From: Posidonia oceanica
Taxonomy: Eukaryota > Streptophyta > Magnoliopsida > Alismatales > Posidoniaceae
Length of the DNA: 64,000 nt
Assembly (NCBI GenBank): GCA_037176725.1
Contig: JAZBRS010000044.1
Location: forward strand, 1,488,001 to 1,552,000
Reading direction: 5' to 3'
Position 1 is the first letter of the stretch; each line of letters begins with the position of its first letter. The translations under genes were made by a program, and so were the position numbers. Shown here piece after piece: positions 45,928 to 58,370 of the stretch. Below the pieces are notes generated by a model. That model made no database searches and was not told the DNA's origin. It worked only from the letters and a program-made list of their open reading frames with translations.

Positions 45928-47856
45928 TTTTATTTTAATGGTCAAAATTTACTGAAATTTATCAAAACTTAAGATATTTAATTAAAATGTGTGTTTATGA
46001 TACTTACATGGATACCCAAGAATTTGGTAGATACTAAAACTTTTAATCTTGACTATTTATTCAAACACATGGATGATAAAACTTGCAGCTGTAAATAAGC
46101 AATTGTAACTATCATGAGTATCATAGAATTTTCCATAATTAAAAGGTTGAAATAATTTTTAATATAACGAAAATTTAAACATAACTACTTTATAGTATGA
46201 TGATTAAATCCATAAAGCTAAAATTATATGAAACAATTAAATATATGAATAACTGATAGTACACAACATGTTGATCATATCGTAGTTGTATAACCTAATT
46301 GGCCCCAAATAGAAGACCCATAGATTTTGAGTAAAAAGAAGGAAACTCAAACTTCTTGACAAGGGGGACTCAATCAACATTAGATACCGGGGAACAAGTA
46401 GGCTTATGTAATTGCAAAAGAATAGTTGTGATTGTATGTTAGTTGAATCAAGATTAACATTGTTCAAATTTGAAGTAACTAAAATTTATTTGAAAGAGGT
46501 AACCTCTGATAATTCCGTAATGCCTTTCTGATAATTGTCTCAATACAATTCAAAAAAAAATTGTGCTATGTTGTATTACTAACAACTAAACCCTCTGATG
46601 GGAGACTTTATCTATGATGGGCTAATTTTCCTTGATGAAAATTCACCAAAACTTTCATAAAGTTTTTCTCCTTTGATCTTTGTTCATATTAACTTTCCTC
46701 TTCCATTTTTCTATTCATACAATAAATTTCATATTCCTTCTTCTTTAACCCTTCGAACACAGTGAATAATTATAATTATCAATCACTTCTCTACATCTCT
46801 ATACATAGGAGGTGGCTCTTGTTTCTTACCAAGGCTTGGTGGTTGAAAGGAATTACAATCCTAATGGAGTGCCATCTCACGAAGAAATTATATGATGGTG
46901 GAGTCTAGCACGGCAAGGATATAGAATTAAAAGGTTTTCTAAGCATTCAAACTTCTTCTCCTTCCTCCACCTCCCCATCTCTTCTAAACACTTGATCAAC
47001 AAGATGCTAAGTTTTAAATTTTAATATGGTATAATTCACCTTTCCAGTTGCTAGGTTTTTAAAATTAATATGGCACAATTCACTAGCCAACAAAAGGAAA
47101 ACACGCTAAAACTATGGGTCTCGCAACAAACGTGCATGACGATAGCAACACATTACACAATAATGGCTGCCACGACTAAGTATGCATGGTGGTGGGCGGT
47201 GGCCACGTCAAACCCTAAAGTCTCCTCGATCTCCAACCTCTAGTTTGCAGGACTTCTGTTTAATTTGTTTCCTGTAATATGTTCTCCAGTGGAAAGATAT
47301 CAAATTTCCACTGTAACTTTTAATTAGGACCGTACTTTTCTCCAAGTAGAAGTTATAATTTACTCTGGCTAACCTACCTCTGACCTGGCTTGGGTGATGA
47401 CTGATGATCGATGTTAATCAAATATAGAACATTTTTATTATAATGTGTTTGCTTCGTTGAAAGAGAGAAGAAGAAAAATATAGTCAACTGCAGAAAAGAG
47501 GATGAAAGGGAAGTCCCATGGAAGAAAAGATATACAACATATTTGAGAATTATATTTCTTTAAAATATTCGTATAGGTGTAATCATCTATGATACATTTT
47601 CATATTTTATTTCAACGTAGGTTTCTTTGAGTGTGACTTGCTTCGGGTGATGACTAATGACCATTGCGTTCACCAAATAACAAATATATACTAATTAAAA
47701 TGTCATTGTTTCACATAAGACAAGAGGGAAGGAAAAAATGTAGTAGGTTTTGAATAGTCGATGAAGGAAGAAGTGAGATATAAGAGAAAAGGAGAACATG
47801 TATGGTACTTCCTTAGAAAGTAACTTGTGAAGATACTCATACAGTGGGATAACATT
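45928..47856. other. AT-rich host DNA right of the Tekay element
   Basis: No gene supported. Two diverged copies of a segment containing GGGTGATGACTGATGATCGA and GGGTGATGACTAATGACCAT occur near 47390 and 47650. Confidence 0.6.
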
Positions 47857-49170
47857 TAGGGGTACAAATGGATATGGTATATATGTAAAAAAATCCATAT
47901 CCGTATTTATTTATGAACAGATAAGGATATCCGTATTCTCTCAAGAGCAGATATGGATATGGTTTTTAAATTTGAACAAATACGGATATAGATACGGATA
48001 TATCTTTTAAATTTTCAACAGATATGGATATAGATACAGATAATTTACGGATACCCGTACATATATATAGATAACTTTTTATATTTCAACATCTAACCAT
48101 TAAATAAAAAATCTAAGCCGCTAGATATAATCTAAACTATTTAAAATGCTTGTATATAAAAAATCAAGTGATTTTAAAATTCCTAAGTAGTTAATTTAGC
48201 ATGTACTTATTATAGCTTGTTATAGCTCATAGATAACCATTGAATTTTATATATGAATAGATTTATATGTTATGAGTTTTTAAATGATATGGATTTTGAT
48301 ATGTACCTAATCTAGATGATGTATATTAAAATCCATAGATTACATTTTGGTTTTGAAATTTATAACATAGATGTTTAGTGATTCTTACTTTAAAACCGTT
48401 GAATTTATATATGAAAAAAATATGTATATTAGGAGTTTCTAAATATTGTAAATTTTGGTATGTATGTAATCCAGATGATGTAGATTAAGATCCATGGATT
48501 ACATTTTAATTTTGAAAATTATAGTACGAAATATTGTTCTTAAAATGCCTAAATGAGAACAGTTCATAGTTGATACTCTCCTTATATATATAGATATACA
48601 TTAAATATTTAATGTTAAAAATTTAAAATCAAACTCTAAACCTATTCTCATTCCCTTGGACTGCACATTGAGTTTTTATACTACAACACTCTATGACATG
48701 TTATGATGTCATCCAATAGGTATTTTGACTTTTAAAATAGATATCCTAATAGTTCTTTGCAAATTAGGATTTTGCTATTTATAAGTTCTTTACTTCTTGA
48801 TGTTTCTTTTCCTAAAAATTATTTATCTAATTTACAAGGATTTTATTAACTTTAATTAACAAAATATGTTGCAAAATGTGACAATTTTTTTAGTAATCAT
48901 TAATTAATTATACATCCTTAGAGGTGGAATATCAAGATTTGGATTCATAACTTCATCTCTTTTTGGAAAAGGTAAGTCCAACCTATCATTATGTCTAATT
49001 TATTTTTATTTTTGATATATATTGTTTTTATTTCATATATACTAAATAACTTAAAATATATAAATATATGAAAATATTATTGATGGTTTAATTAATTATG
49101 TGACGTGCATATCGTCATATTCGTTTTTATATCCGACTTTATCTGTATCCGATCTTCTTTTATCCGATTT
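47857..49170. mobile_element. Truncated hAT-like non-autonomous element
   Basis: The left end TAGGGGTACAAATGGATATG resembles a hAT terminus and is followed by many GGATAT/ATATCC subterminal motifs (47870-48060). Similar ATATCCGA motifs recur at 49120-49165, but no matching right terminus is present because element C sequence begins there. A direct duplication with 159-bp offset lies at about 48230-48530 (GATGATGTA, then ATCCAT and GATTACATTTT). Confidence 0.6.
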
Positions 49171-49602
49171 GCAAGGCATGCATCACATTACCTCTTGGCA
49201 TACATTAACTTGGCATTTAATTACTTATATTTGCCACATGTGAGCGGAATGGCCTAGAAAGATCAACTCATTCGGCTGCATGAGGTGTCTAACCCTTTCC
49301 TCAAGCGTAACAGGAGTCCTTACCCTTTCTCTAGACCGCAATGAACCTATGTCGCATTCATTCGAGATGGATTTAGCATGTTTTCAAATCGCATCGTTTA
49401 TTCGCATGTTTTCTCGAATCCGGTTTTCCTCGTCTTTCCAGCTTTAAATATACTAGATGGCGACTCCATTTCTTTGTCTTTATCATTTCTCTTCGCTTAC
49501 GCCTTCTGGTGTTTTCCTCGAGTCGAATCCTCCTCGGATGCACTGCTTCGCCGTGAACAAGCACTCTCGCGCCCTCGGTCGGGCCGCAAACGCATGGTCA
49601 CA
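49171..49602 (+). repeat. 3' end of the 5' LTR of element C
   Basis: Shares with LTRs A and B the blocks GTGAGCGGAATGGCCTAGAA, AACAGGAGTCCTTACCCT, GGTTTTCCTCGTC and TGGCGACTCC in the same order. It ends near ...GGTCACA just before the primer site. Confidence 0.8.
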
Positions 49603-49608
49603 GGAAAC

Positions 49609-49625
49609 TGACGACTCTGCTGGAG
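49609..49625 (+). promoter_or_regulatory. Primer binding site, tRNA-Arg type (mutated)
   Basis: TGACGACTCTGCTGGAG differs by three transitions from TGGCGACTCCGCTGGGG, the complement of the 3' end of plant tRNA-Arg(ACG) as I recall it. tRNA-Arg priming is known for Ogre/Tat elements. Confidence 0.7.
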
Positions 49626-50669
49626 ACACTAGACTCTAGCTTTTTGTTTTTCGCATTTCCGCCTTTTGTGACTTGTGCCTTGCCTATCTTATAGCATTTG
49701 TTCATTATATCTAGCTTGGTTATTGCAGAATCCATGCCTTTTGCTTTGTGGTTGTCTGTTTTTACACATACATGCTATGCCACCACACATGCACATGCTA
49801 TGCTATATGTCTGCCTTTTGATGTGTTGATTGTCTTTAATTTTCACAAATCATGTGACACAACACTAGCATATGCCATGTACATGTCTTTTGAAGTTATG
49901 AGTGATGTTTGCTTGCTATATTTGTATGTTTTCTTCCCCTTGTGCATTAATCCTAGATACAATTAGAGACTGATTGTTTTTCCCTTGGTTTAATTAAAAA
50001 TGGCAAGTAAAAACGAAATCTAGGGATAACTAGAGACTCAAATGCATCTTCATCCCCTTGGTTAATAAAAAAAAATCCAAGTAAAAAGCATTAATCATGT
50101 TTGCATGAATGATCATATAGGTGCATGCATCTTCTCATCTTTGAGTCCACGTACAAATCTGAGAATGGCAATCCCAATCTCTTGTTCCATTGCTTTGGCG
50201 TGGGGCGAATTGGTCGGTTTGCCCTCATTGTCGGGAGTCACGTCAGTGTTAGTAGAGAGTACAACCCATACTTTGGCAGGGTCAAGCCTCCTAACGCACC
50301 ACCCGCTCACTGCTTGAGCTTTGGCTAGGATTTGGACGGGGACCTATTTCTATCCAAGTCGAAGACCTGTACACCCCTATGAGAGTCTGGAGTAGACAGC
50401 CTATCAGGACACTAGATTGGTGAGAGAGCGTATACTAGAAAGCATTCATATGCATGTGTGCCATTCATACCACCATAATAACATCTGCATTTGTTTTTCC
50501 CAGGTTTTAATACCTGTTTTGTTGTGTTGTGTTTGTCATAGGTCAGTGAGTGAGCTCCTTTGCTGGAACTTGAGTTGTTTCTTCGCTCACACCCTTGTTG
50601 TAACAATTTTCTTGACCATCCTTCCCCAAGCTGTTCGTCGTTTCGACGATAGCTCGTCGTAGGCTTCAT
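49626..50669 (+). other. 5' leader of element C
   Basis: Non-coding between primer site and gag, continuing at 53740-53792 after the solo LTR. Paired GGTTTAATTAAAAATGGCAA and GGTTAATAAAAAAAAATCCA segments near 49990 and 50060 suggest a small internal duplication. Confidence 0.65.
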
Positions 50670-50893
50670 TGTAACACCTGGGAATTCATTTCCTTGTAAT
50701 TATGCTTGTTTAATGAATTCCTTGGCTTTGGTCGGATGTTAGTGGCCTTGCGGGCCTCACTTGAGTTGTTGTGGGTCCATCTGTAGTTTGTGTGGGTCTC
50801 CACCTGTTTGTTGTGGTGGACTCCTACTTGTGGTGGTTGGTGGGACAGATTGTGGTCTGGTCCCTGTGTGTTTCTCTCTCTCTTTCTCTCCCT

Positions 50894-50932
<39 letters not shown>

Positions 50933-53739
50933 CTTCCCTCTCTTTCTCTTTCCTCTCCACCCCCTCCCCCTCACGCGCGTCTCCCCTCCTCCCTCACGCA
51001 CGCGGCTCTCCCCCCCTCCCAGCCGACTCGTGCTCTCTCCTCCTCCTCCCCTTTCCCCACTCGACCTCTCCCCCTCCTTCCTCTCCCTCCCTCCTCCTCC
51101 CCTCCTTCTTCCCCTTCCGTCCCCTCCTCCTTCCTCCTCTTCTCCTCCTTCCGCTAGTGGCTGTTGGCGACTGTGGTGGTGGCCGGCGTGCGGTGGCAGC
51201 CGGTGGTGCGGCGAGCGAGCTCCAGTCGGCTTCTCGGTGGAGCAGCGTGCTCGATTTGCATGTGGACTACCGGTGGACGGAGGTTGTCCTTCTGTCCCAA
51301 GGTACACGCCTCACCCTAGGAGCCTTTATATTTAGAATTTACCTTGTATGTCTCCCTTGCCATGATTTGTATGTTATATTTAAGTTTGGTAATTTTTAGG
51401 GATTTATATGCATTTAGGCGAATGTAATTGGCTTCAGTAGGTTTATGGCTTGTATGTGGTTTTTTCGCCGTTTGATTAAGGTGAATGCTCTCAAATGGTT
51501 CGATTATGGTTTTATTGTGTGCCTTGCCATGTTTATATGCTATGGTAGAGGTTTGATAATTTTTAGAGATTTATTGTGGTTTTTGGCCGATTTATGGTCT
51601 GAATGACTTAAATGCTAGTTATGTGATTTCACGGTGAATTCCGGTGTTTTGGGCCTCGAATTGAGGCGATTGAGATATATTTGTGTTGCCCGAGCTGAGA
51701 CGCTCGTTTGCATGTATTGCGCGCCCGATTTGGCGCGGATTTGATATTGTTTCGGGATTTTATAGAAATTGACTTGAATATTGGATTTCTGGTGTTTTCT
51801 CGTGTTACGTGCCTCAGAATGCCATACCCTCGGTATGGTTGCATTCCTTGTTTTATTCCGGAGATTTTGGTATATGGCACGCTAGTTTTCGAGTTAGTTT
51901 CGGGCGTTTGGGGTTTTAAGTCGGGTTTTCAAGTTGGCTGCCCTGTCCTGGTTCGACACGACCTTTTTGGTCGGTCTGCCGATTTCTGGGGAAATCGGTA
52001 CATCGATGTGATATCGGTGTCCTGTTTTGCCATCAGATTTAGGCCAGGACCTGATTTCAATCGACCGATATTGATCGGTCTGCCGTTTTCAGGGTTCGAT
52101 CAGTCAACCGATGGATTTGGTTCCACTGAAGCAGGGATTTTCGGTACGACTGATGTGATATCGGTTTGCCGATCACTGTGCAGACCGATCGACCGGTGGA
52201 TTTGGTTCCACCGAAACAGGGATTTTCGGTATACCGATGGGAGTACCGGTCTGCCGATTTTGGTCTGGGATGCTCTCTCAGGCTTGTTTTCTAATGTAGT
52301 TTCCTCGGTTGGTTTTGGGGCTTATTGTGCTTTAACCTATGATATTTAATAAATGTTTTCAAAGAGATTCCTTAGGAAAATATGAGTGGTTTGCAAATGA
52401 TTTTGCCGAGGTTTTCTGTGGTCAGAAACCTAGGAATTGTATTGGCTGGACCCGGGAATGCGACGGCGTTCCTAGTGTGTCGTACACTTCGCCTGAGTTG
52501 AGGTTTAGGGAGTCGGGGTGCCGACCATACCTAGCGGTATCGTAGCAGCGGACTCGGGAGGTATGATACTCCTGCGTAGCTGGGCGTGATAGCGTAGTTG
52601 TTATGGACACCGAGACTCGCCTAGTTTTGCGTGCCAGCTGAGCCTAGGGGTTGGAGCCTCTAGTGGTTCGGGGCATTGGTGCTGACTGAGCCTAGGGGTT
52701 GGGGCCTCTAGTGGTTCGAAGCACTGAGTTGAGGTCATCGTATATTAGGCGTACCCTGTGATTTGTCCTGAGTGAGGACAGCTTACCCAGTTGGGGGGAG
52801 TAGCTTCTCTAGTGAGGGATTGCTTTTGAGGCGTCTCTAGTGACGAGATGTCGGGACGGACACGCTCCTCCACAGGACGGGTGTTCATGGCAATGCAGTG
52901 AGCTACAGGGGTGAGTCCCTGGCTACTGCTTAAGACCAAATCGGTTGCTTGACGTCAGACAATACGATCAATTGTGATTTTGTACCCGTGGGGCTGTGTT
53001 TTGTTGTTGCTGGCCGTATTAGGCCTTGAGCTTTGCCTGAGTTTCGGGCTTTGTGAGGTTTTGCTGTGTTTGGGTCATATTAGGCCAGTTGCTTTCCATC
53101 TGTGTATAGCGTGAGTTTGTAGTTTGTGTTTTGGGCCGTATTAGGCCAGATGTTTTCCCGCCTAGTTGTGGCGTGTGGCTTTAGTTTGAGCTTTGGGCCG
53201 ATGGACCATTATATTGATTGAGCTTTAGTTTTGTAAGGTATTTCTGCCTTGTCTTAGCCGATGGGCCGAGTGTTTTCCTAGCCTGAGGGGTTGGAGGATT
53301 TTGTGTAGTTTTAAGGTTTTAGGCCGGTGGACCGTAACTTTGTGATTTATATTTCTGGAAACGCCTGTCTTCCCCGGTTTTAGCTTGTGAGCTTTGGGAA
53401 GGGTGTTTTATTATTTATATTGCTTGTTGTGGACCCAGATTTTGGGATTTTGCCGGTTGTGCCGTATTTGAGATTTTCCGCCAGTTTCTCACGTGCTTTT
53501 TGCGAGGTGTGCTGGGTGATGATTTCTGGGTTACTCACGTGTGCTTGTTTAGTTTTCAGGTGCAGATGATTAACTAATTTGGAGTATAGTGCATATAGAG
53601 GGAGTCACGTAGCTGTCCACTGCAGGCTCCTGGCATTGATATTGTTTTAGCCCAGTGGTTTGTTGTAAAATGTTGTATTTAATTAAATTTTAAATTTGTT
53701 GGACTGTAGGTTTTGTTGGTAGCGACTTGGGTCGTTACA
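50670..53739 (+). mobile_element. Tekay-family solo LTR, 3070 bp
   Basis: Starts TGTAACACCTGGGAATTC and ends GGGTCGTTACA, with a perfect target duplication TTCAT (50665-50669 and 53740-53744). It is co-linear with the LTRs of the minus-strand Tekay element but in the opposite orientation. A CT-rich microsatellite (50860-51150) gives spurious Ser/Leu/Pro-rich frames. TCGGTCTGCCGAT and TCGGTATACCGAT words cluster at 51960-52260. Confidence 0.93.
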
Positions 53740-53792
53740 TTCATCGTCCCGTTTACTGCCGCAGTTTGATTCGCACTCGCTCACGGTCAGCC

Positions 53793-56700
53793 ATGGCCCA
53801 GCGTGCTAGTGAGTCTCTGCCTTCTGTTGCTTTGGAGGAGATCCCAGTTTCGGCCCCACCATCTCTAACTTTGACTTCTACTGTTCCCCTTTCTGTCCAC
53901 GCGTCCCACTTTCATGTGCGTGAGGAATCCCTGTTTACCCTCGGGCGTTGGCAAACGTTCGCCAATCCGGAGCCTGTCACCGTGTCTGTCGCGGTGACTG
54001 CCACTCACTCTCTGGATGTCCTGCTGACTGCCTCTCCTTCCTAAGGCTTTGTCGCTTCCAACACCCATCCTGCTGCAACAACTTATGTTATAGGTTCCCT
54101 ACCTTCTGAACAGTCTATGTCCCAACCACCTCTGGCATCTGGTCCCTTGTCGATGCTGACCTTTGGTCTTCCCGCCGACGGGACCCCCACCATGCAAGCT
54201 CAACACCAGATGACACTTGCACAGAGGCTGCAAGGATTGACTCTATCGCTTCACCCTGGTGTGATTCCTACTGCTCCTGAGGTTCTTGCACAGCCCGTTC
54301 CTGTGTTCTAGGCTCGTCCCACTATACCTCCGCCTCTGCTATCGTCCCAGCTTCTCACTACTCCGGCGATGGGGGCGACATCCCTGTCTCTTACACAGAC
54401 ACCTTTCACCACACAACATTATACTCCGTCATCTAGTGGCCAGCCCCTCAGGTTGGCAGGAGCTTGCTGCCTGGCACCATACCAGTACAACAATTGCTGC
54501 TCCCGTACTCTGCACCCATCACCGCACAACACTCTGCCTTCCCTTATCCAGTGCATCAGCAGGTTTCTTTCCCAGTATGTATTCTACTTCACTCAGCACC
54601 AATGGACGGATACGCTGGCCTTCACACCGCATCACCAAGTGGCATGATGACGGATCCAGAGGAGCATCCAGATGTGACCCTTTCAACGTACGCGACCCTC
54701 ACCCAAGTTGCACCATCTTCACCAACAGCGACCTCAGATGTCCTCTTACTAAGATGGGCGATTTGGAAAGAACACTACGTCTAGTGCAGGATGGTGATCA
54801 CTAGTCCTACAAGTTCCGAGACCTTTGTTACTTCTCAAAGACAGTACTCCCACCGAACTTCCATTTCCCGAAGTTTGACAAAGACATTGGTAAGGGCTGT
54901 CCCATTTCTCATCTGAGGGCATATTGCGGAGACCTCACACAACTTCAGGCTGATGAGAGGCTGTTTGTCCGCCTGTTCTAGAAAAACCTGACTGGCCCGA
55001 CTCTCAAGTGGTTCACTTCCTTTGACATGGCCACAATCAAAACTTAGAACGACCTTAGCCAGACATTTCTGGAACAATACTCTTTCAACCTCGACTTGAT
55101 CCCCAAGGGCGAGGACCTCGTCGTAACCAGACTGAAGCCTCACAAGTCATTCGGGGAGTATGTCAGCCGTTGGCGCGTCCTCACCTCGCAAGTTCATGAT
55201 AGACCCTCTGATGAGGAGTCTATCGAGATAATCCTTCGAGGTACACAACCAGCCATTGGGGCTTTGTTAAGCATTCAGCTAGTCACTAGTTTTACATCCT
55301 TGATTCGGACCGAAACCCGCATGGAGAGCCCGCTTCATAGCGGTTGCTTTCACGCTCACGGCGTTCATCAAGCAAGCTACCGCTCCCAACAACAACCGTA
55401 GCAACAACAATCACTCTAGGAGGAGGGACCTTCCCAAACTGACTGTTGCATACATCGGATCTCCGGCCGCGCCTGTGAATGTGGTGGCTCAGCCTAGCCC
55501 GAATTAAGTAGTTTATACTCCAGCACCTAAGACACCACGCACTCCACAAGTAACAACCACCACCCAACCGGCCTATTCTGCTGCACTGGTCCAGTAAGGA
55601 CAACGTCAAGGGCAGAGACGGCCTCGTTGCACCGAATGCGATTTCACTCCACTTGTTGAACCTCTGAGTGCCGTCATTCCTAAGATTGCGTCGCTTCCCA
55701 AACTTCCTGATGTTCGCCCACCACCGAATCCACTTCCGCACTGGTTTAAATCGAACTTGTTTTGCAGTTTCCATCGAGCCACGAGGCACTCGACGGACAA
55801 TTACTTCTCTCTCCGGGACGCTAAATAGGATTTGATTGACCGCAAGGTCATCATTATCAACACGTAGAAGCCAACCTCCACCTCGGCACCGTCACCTGCA
55901 TCTGCCTATGCATCATCACCCCAACATCCCAGCATTGTTAACTAGCCCCTGCACGAGCATTCGAGCTCAGGAGACGTTGGGACCTCAGGAGTCCACTCCA
56001 TCTTTCCTTCTGGATCTGCTACATTCGTAGTGGACCCCTCTGCTCTTATTCATGATATCTCTGATTCCTTTCCTGTCTCTCTCTATTGGTCGACTCTAGC
56101 CAGCTCGGGATTAATGATCCATATGATCCAACTGGCCGCAAAGCTGAAGCGCTCAACCGCGCAGCCCACTATGCAACCACAGGCTCAATCATCCATCTAC
56201 TTGCTAGTTAGGCCACAACCAGAGCCTTCTCAGCCTTCCCAACCTTCCCTGCAGCAAGCCCAGCTAGCAAACGCCCTGCTAGTCCACCAGAAACCCTCCT
56301 GGAGCTCGCGGCTCGAATTCTTCTGGTCGTTAGCCTAACCAGAGACACCCATCGTATGCCGTACAACTACGCCACAGAAATATACGCAAAAGTCACATAG
56401 TAGAGAAGGGTGTATAAGCCGACAGCACCGGCAGCCAAGCCTAGTAGCTCAGAGCCAACCCCTACTCCACCAACAAAGCAGGCTGTCAGGTCTCCTACAG
56501 TAGAAAACCCTGCTCAACCCTCTATTGCTACCTCCTCTGTCACCATTCTGAAGAAAGATCAGCCCTCCACCGACATCACTGCTCAATTGAAGAAGGTGAG
56601 GACTGATATCTCGATCTGGATCTCATCCACACCTCCTTAGAGCATAGGGATGCTTTTCTCAGTGTTTCAGGCTGCCCATGTCTTCCCAACCATTGAGCTA

Positions 56701-57970
56701 ATTGCCCTCAAAAGCATGGTGGACATGATTACGGTTCCCAAGGTTATTTCTTTCTAAAGTGATGAACTACCTCCGACGGAGATCAATCATAATCAACCCA
56801 TTTTTATCACAATGCAGTATCAGAATTTCCATATTCTCCTAATGCTGGTGGACAATAGAGCGGGCCTTAATGTCTGCCCCTTACACACAGCAAGCAAGCT
56901 TGGATTCAAAATCGAGGACATTACATCAGCCACCAAGATGACGCATTAGAGATTCTGATCTTTCCCCTCACCATAGGTCTTGTCGTTTTCGATTTAGAAT
57001 TCTACCTCGTTGATCTAAAGCCCTCCTTCAACCTCTTACTTGGGCACCCTTGGCTCCACAAGCATCAAGTTCTCCCCTCGACTCTCCACTGTATGATAAA
57101 ATTCCGTTGCAGTGACGACGTTGTCATGTCGGAAAACTTCGATAAAGAGAGAGTCGAGACGGTCTCTTCCGTATCTCTGCAAACTATCTAGTTTGATCCT
57201 AAGCCCTCTAACATCTTGTACCGCATTAACTGATTTGAACCGATTAACTTTATTCCTGATCTCGAACGCGCCAGCCACCTGACCGTTCGCAGCAATCCTT
57301 TTTTGATGGTCGAGAACCTCTATCGTAGGTAGGACTACGAGAAGGAAGCACCTCTCCGACGATACGGCTAAGAGATCACTGAACCAATCACGGCTGAGGA
57401 AGAAGAGACTTTGAAGGCCTAAAATACAACTGGCAGCCACGTAAGGATGGACATCTGCGCTCGAAGAACCGGAAGCTCTTCATCTCTTGAGGTCTTACTA
57501 ACTTCATCAGTGCAGGTATCCTTAATTCTAATTAGAACCAGACCTCAATACAACCAGCACTATTCCAGAGTCACCCATTGCCAACAGAGAAGTGGGTCTG
57601 TGTAGAAGATTACTATTCAGATGAAGAACAATCTAATACAGAGGTAGTTCGGACCAACAGAGAGGTCCAGGCATATTTAGCAGCGACCCGATCAGTTCAT
57701 TTGGCCCTGCCTTCAATAGTCACTGCAATCGGTTCAGCGGCCACCTTATCAAAGTTGACAGTTCCTGCTCCCTGCGCAATCTCACTACTATTTCCGCCAG
57801 CCACAGTAGCAACTCCAAGGTCATTAGCACTCCCTCCAGCATCACTCACCAATCTATTCTCAACCTCGGTCACATCAACACTACATTCAGCTTCTTTGGC
57901 AGTGCAACCCGCCAGTTCAACCAACACAGCCGTTTTGCCCATTTCCTCAGTTATTGCTTCCCCGCTAGTC
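53793..57970 (+). pseudogene. Gag-protease of element C, heavily mutated
   Basis: Likely start ATGGCCCAGCGTGCTAGTGA at 53793. The capsid domain at about 54800-55300 shows FHFPKFDKDIGKG, LRAYCGDL, TGPTLKWFTSF and FGEYVSRWRVL, the part of gag that element A lacks in this window. From 55390 it parallels element A (PVRPPPNPLPHWF-like, then CSFHRATRHSTDNY with the last zinc Cys changed to Tyr), then a protease remnant (LMLVDNRAGLNVCPL; the active-site Gly is Arg) and the VCVEDYYSDEEQS spacer motif. Many stops and frameshifts. Confidence 0.87.
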
Positions 57971-58059
57971 TGTGTGTGTAAACATTACAATATAGTACTT
58001 ACACTACCCAAATCAAAGATACAACACAAATAAGCAAAAGCAAGTAAAATGAAACTAAG

Positions 58060-58370
58060 ACCCTGTTTGGTAAATATTTTAGAATAAATTTTAGATGTAT
58101 AATCTTGATTCTATACACGTAAGTCGAGATAGAATACTTATAAAATTATGAATGTAAAATCTATTTGATGTAAAAGATAGATTCTCCTATAATCAATCTA
58201 ATGTTTAATTCTTAAACAAAGTATAAAAATATAATCAATTTTATCTCAATTAATGTACAAAATTTATCATTTCAATAGATATTTGATTTAACTAATGGTT
58301 ATATCAAGATTCTAAAACAATCTGAAAGCCCAAAAACTTTACCAGCCGAAACAAAACACAACATAAGACA
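58060..58370. mobile_element. Possible MITE
   Basis: Starts GACCCTGTTTGGTAAATATT, a form common at ends of plant miniature elements. A loosely inverted counterpart (CTTTACCAGCCGAAACAAA) lies near 58340. The interior is AT-rich. No clear target duplication was found. Confidence 0.35.

Larger units (their letters stand above)
49171..57970 (+). mobile_element. Decayed Tat-lineage element C, 5' half
   Basis: Consists of an LTR 3' end, a tRNA-Arg-type primer site, a leader, and gag-protease homologous to element A. It breaks off at about 57970 in the spacer after protease, with no pol. Both ends are truncated. A Tekay solo LTR splits the leader. Confidence 0.85.
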
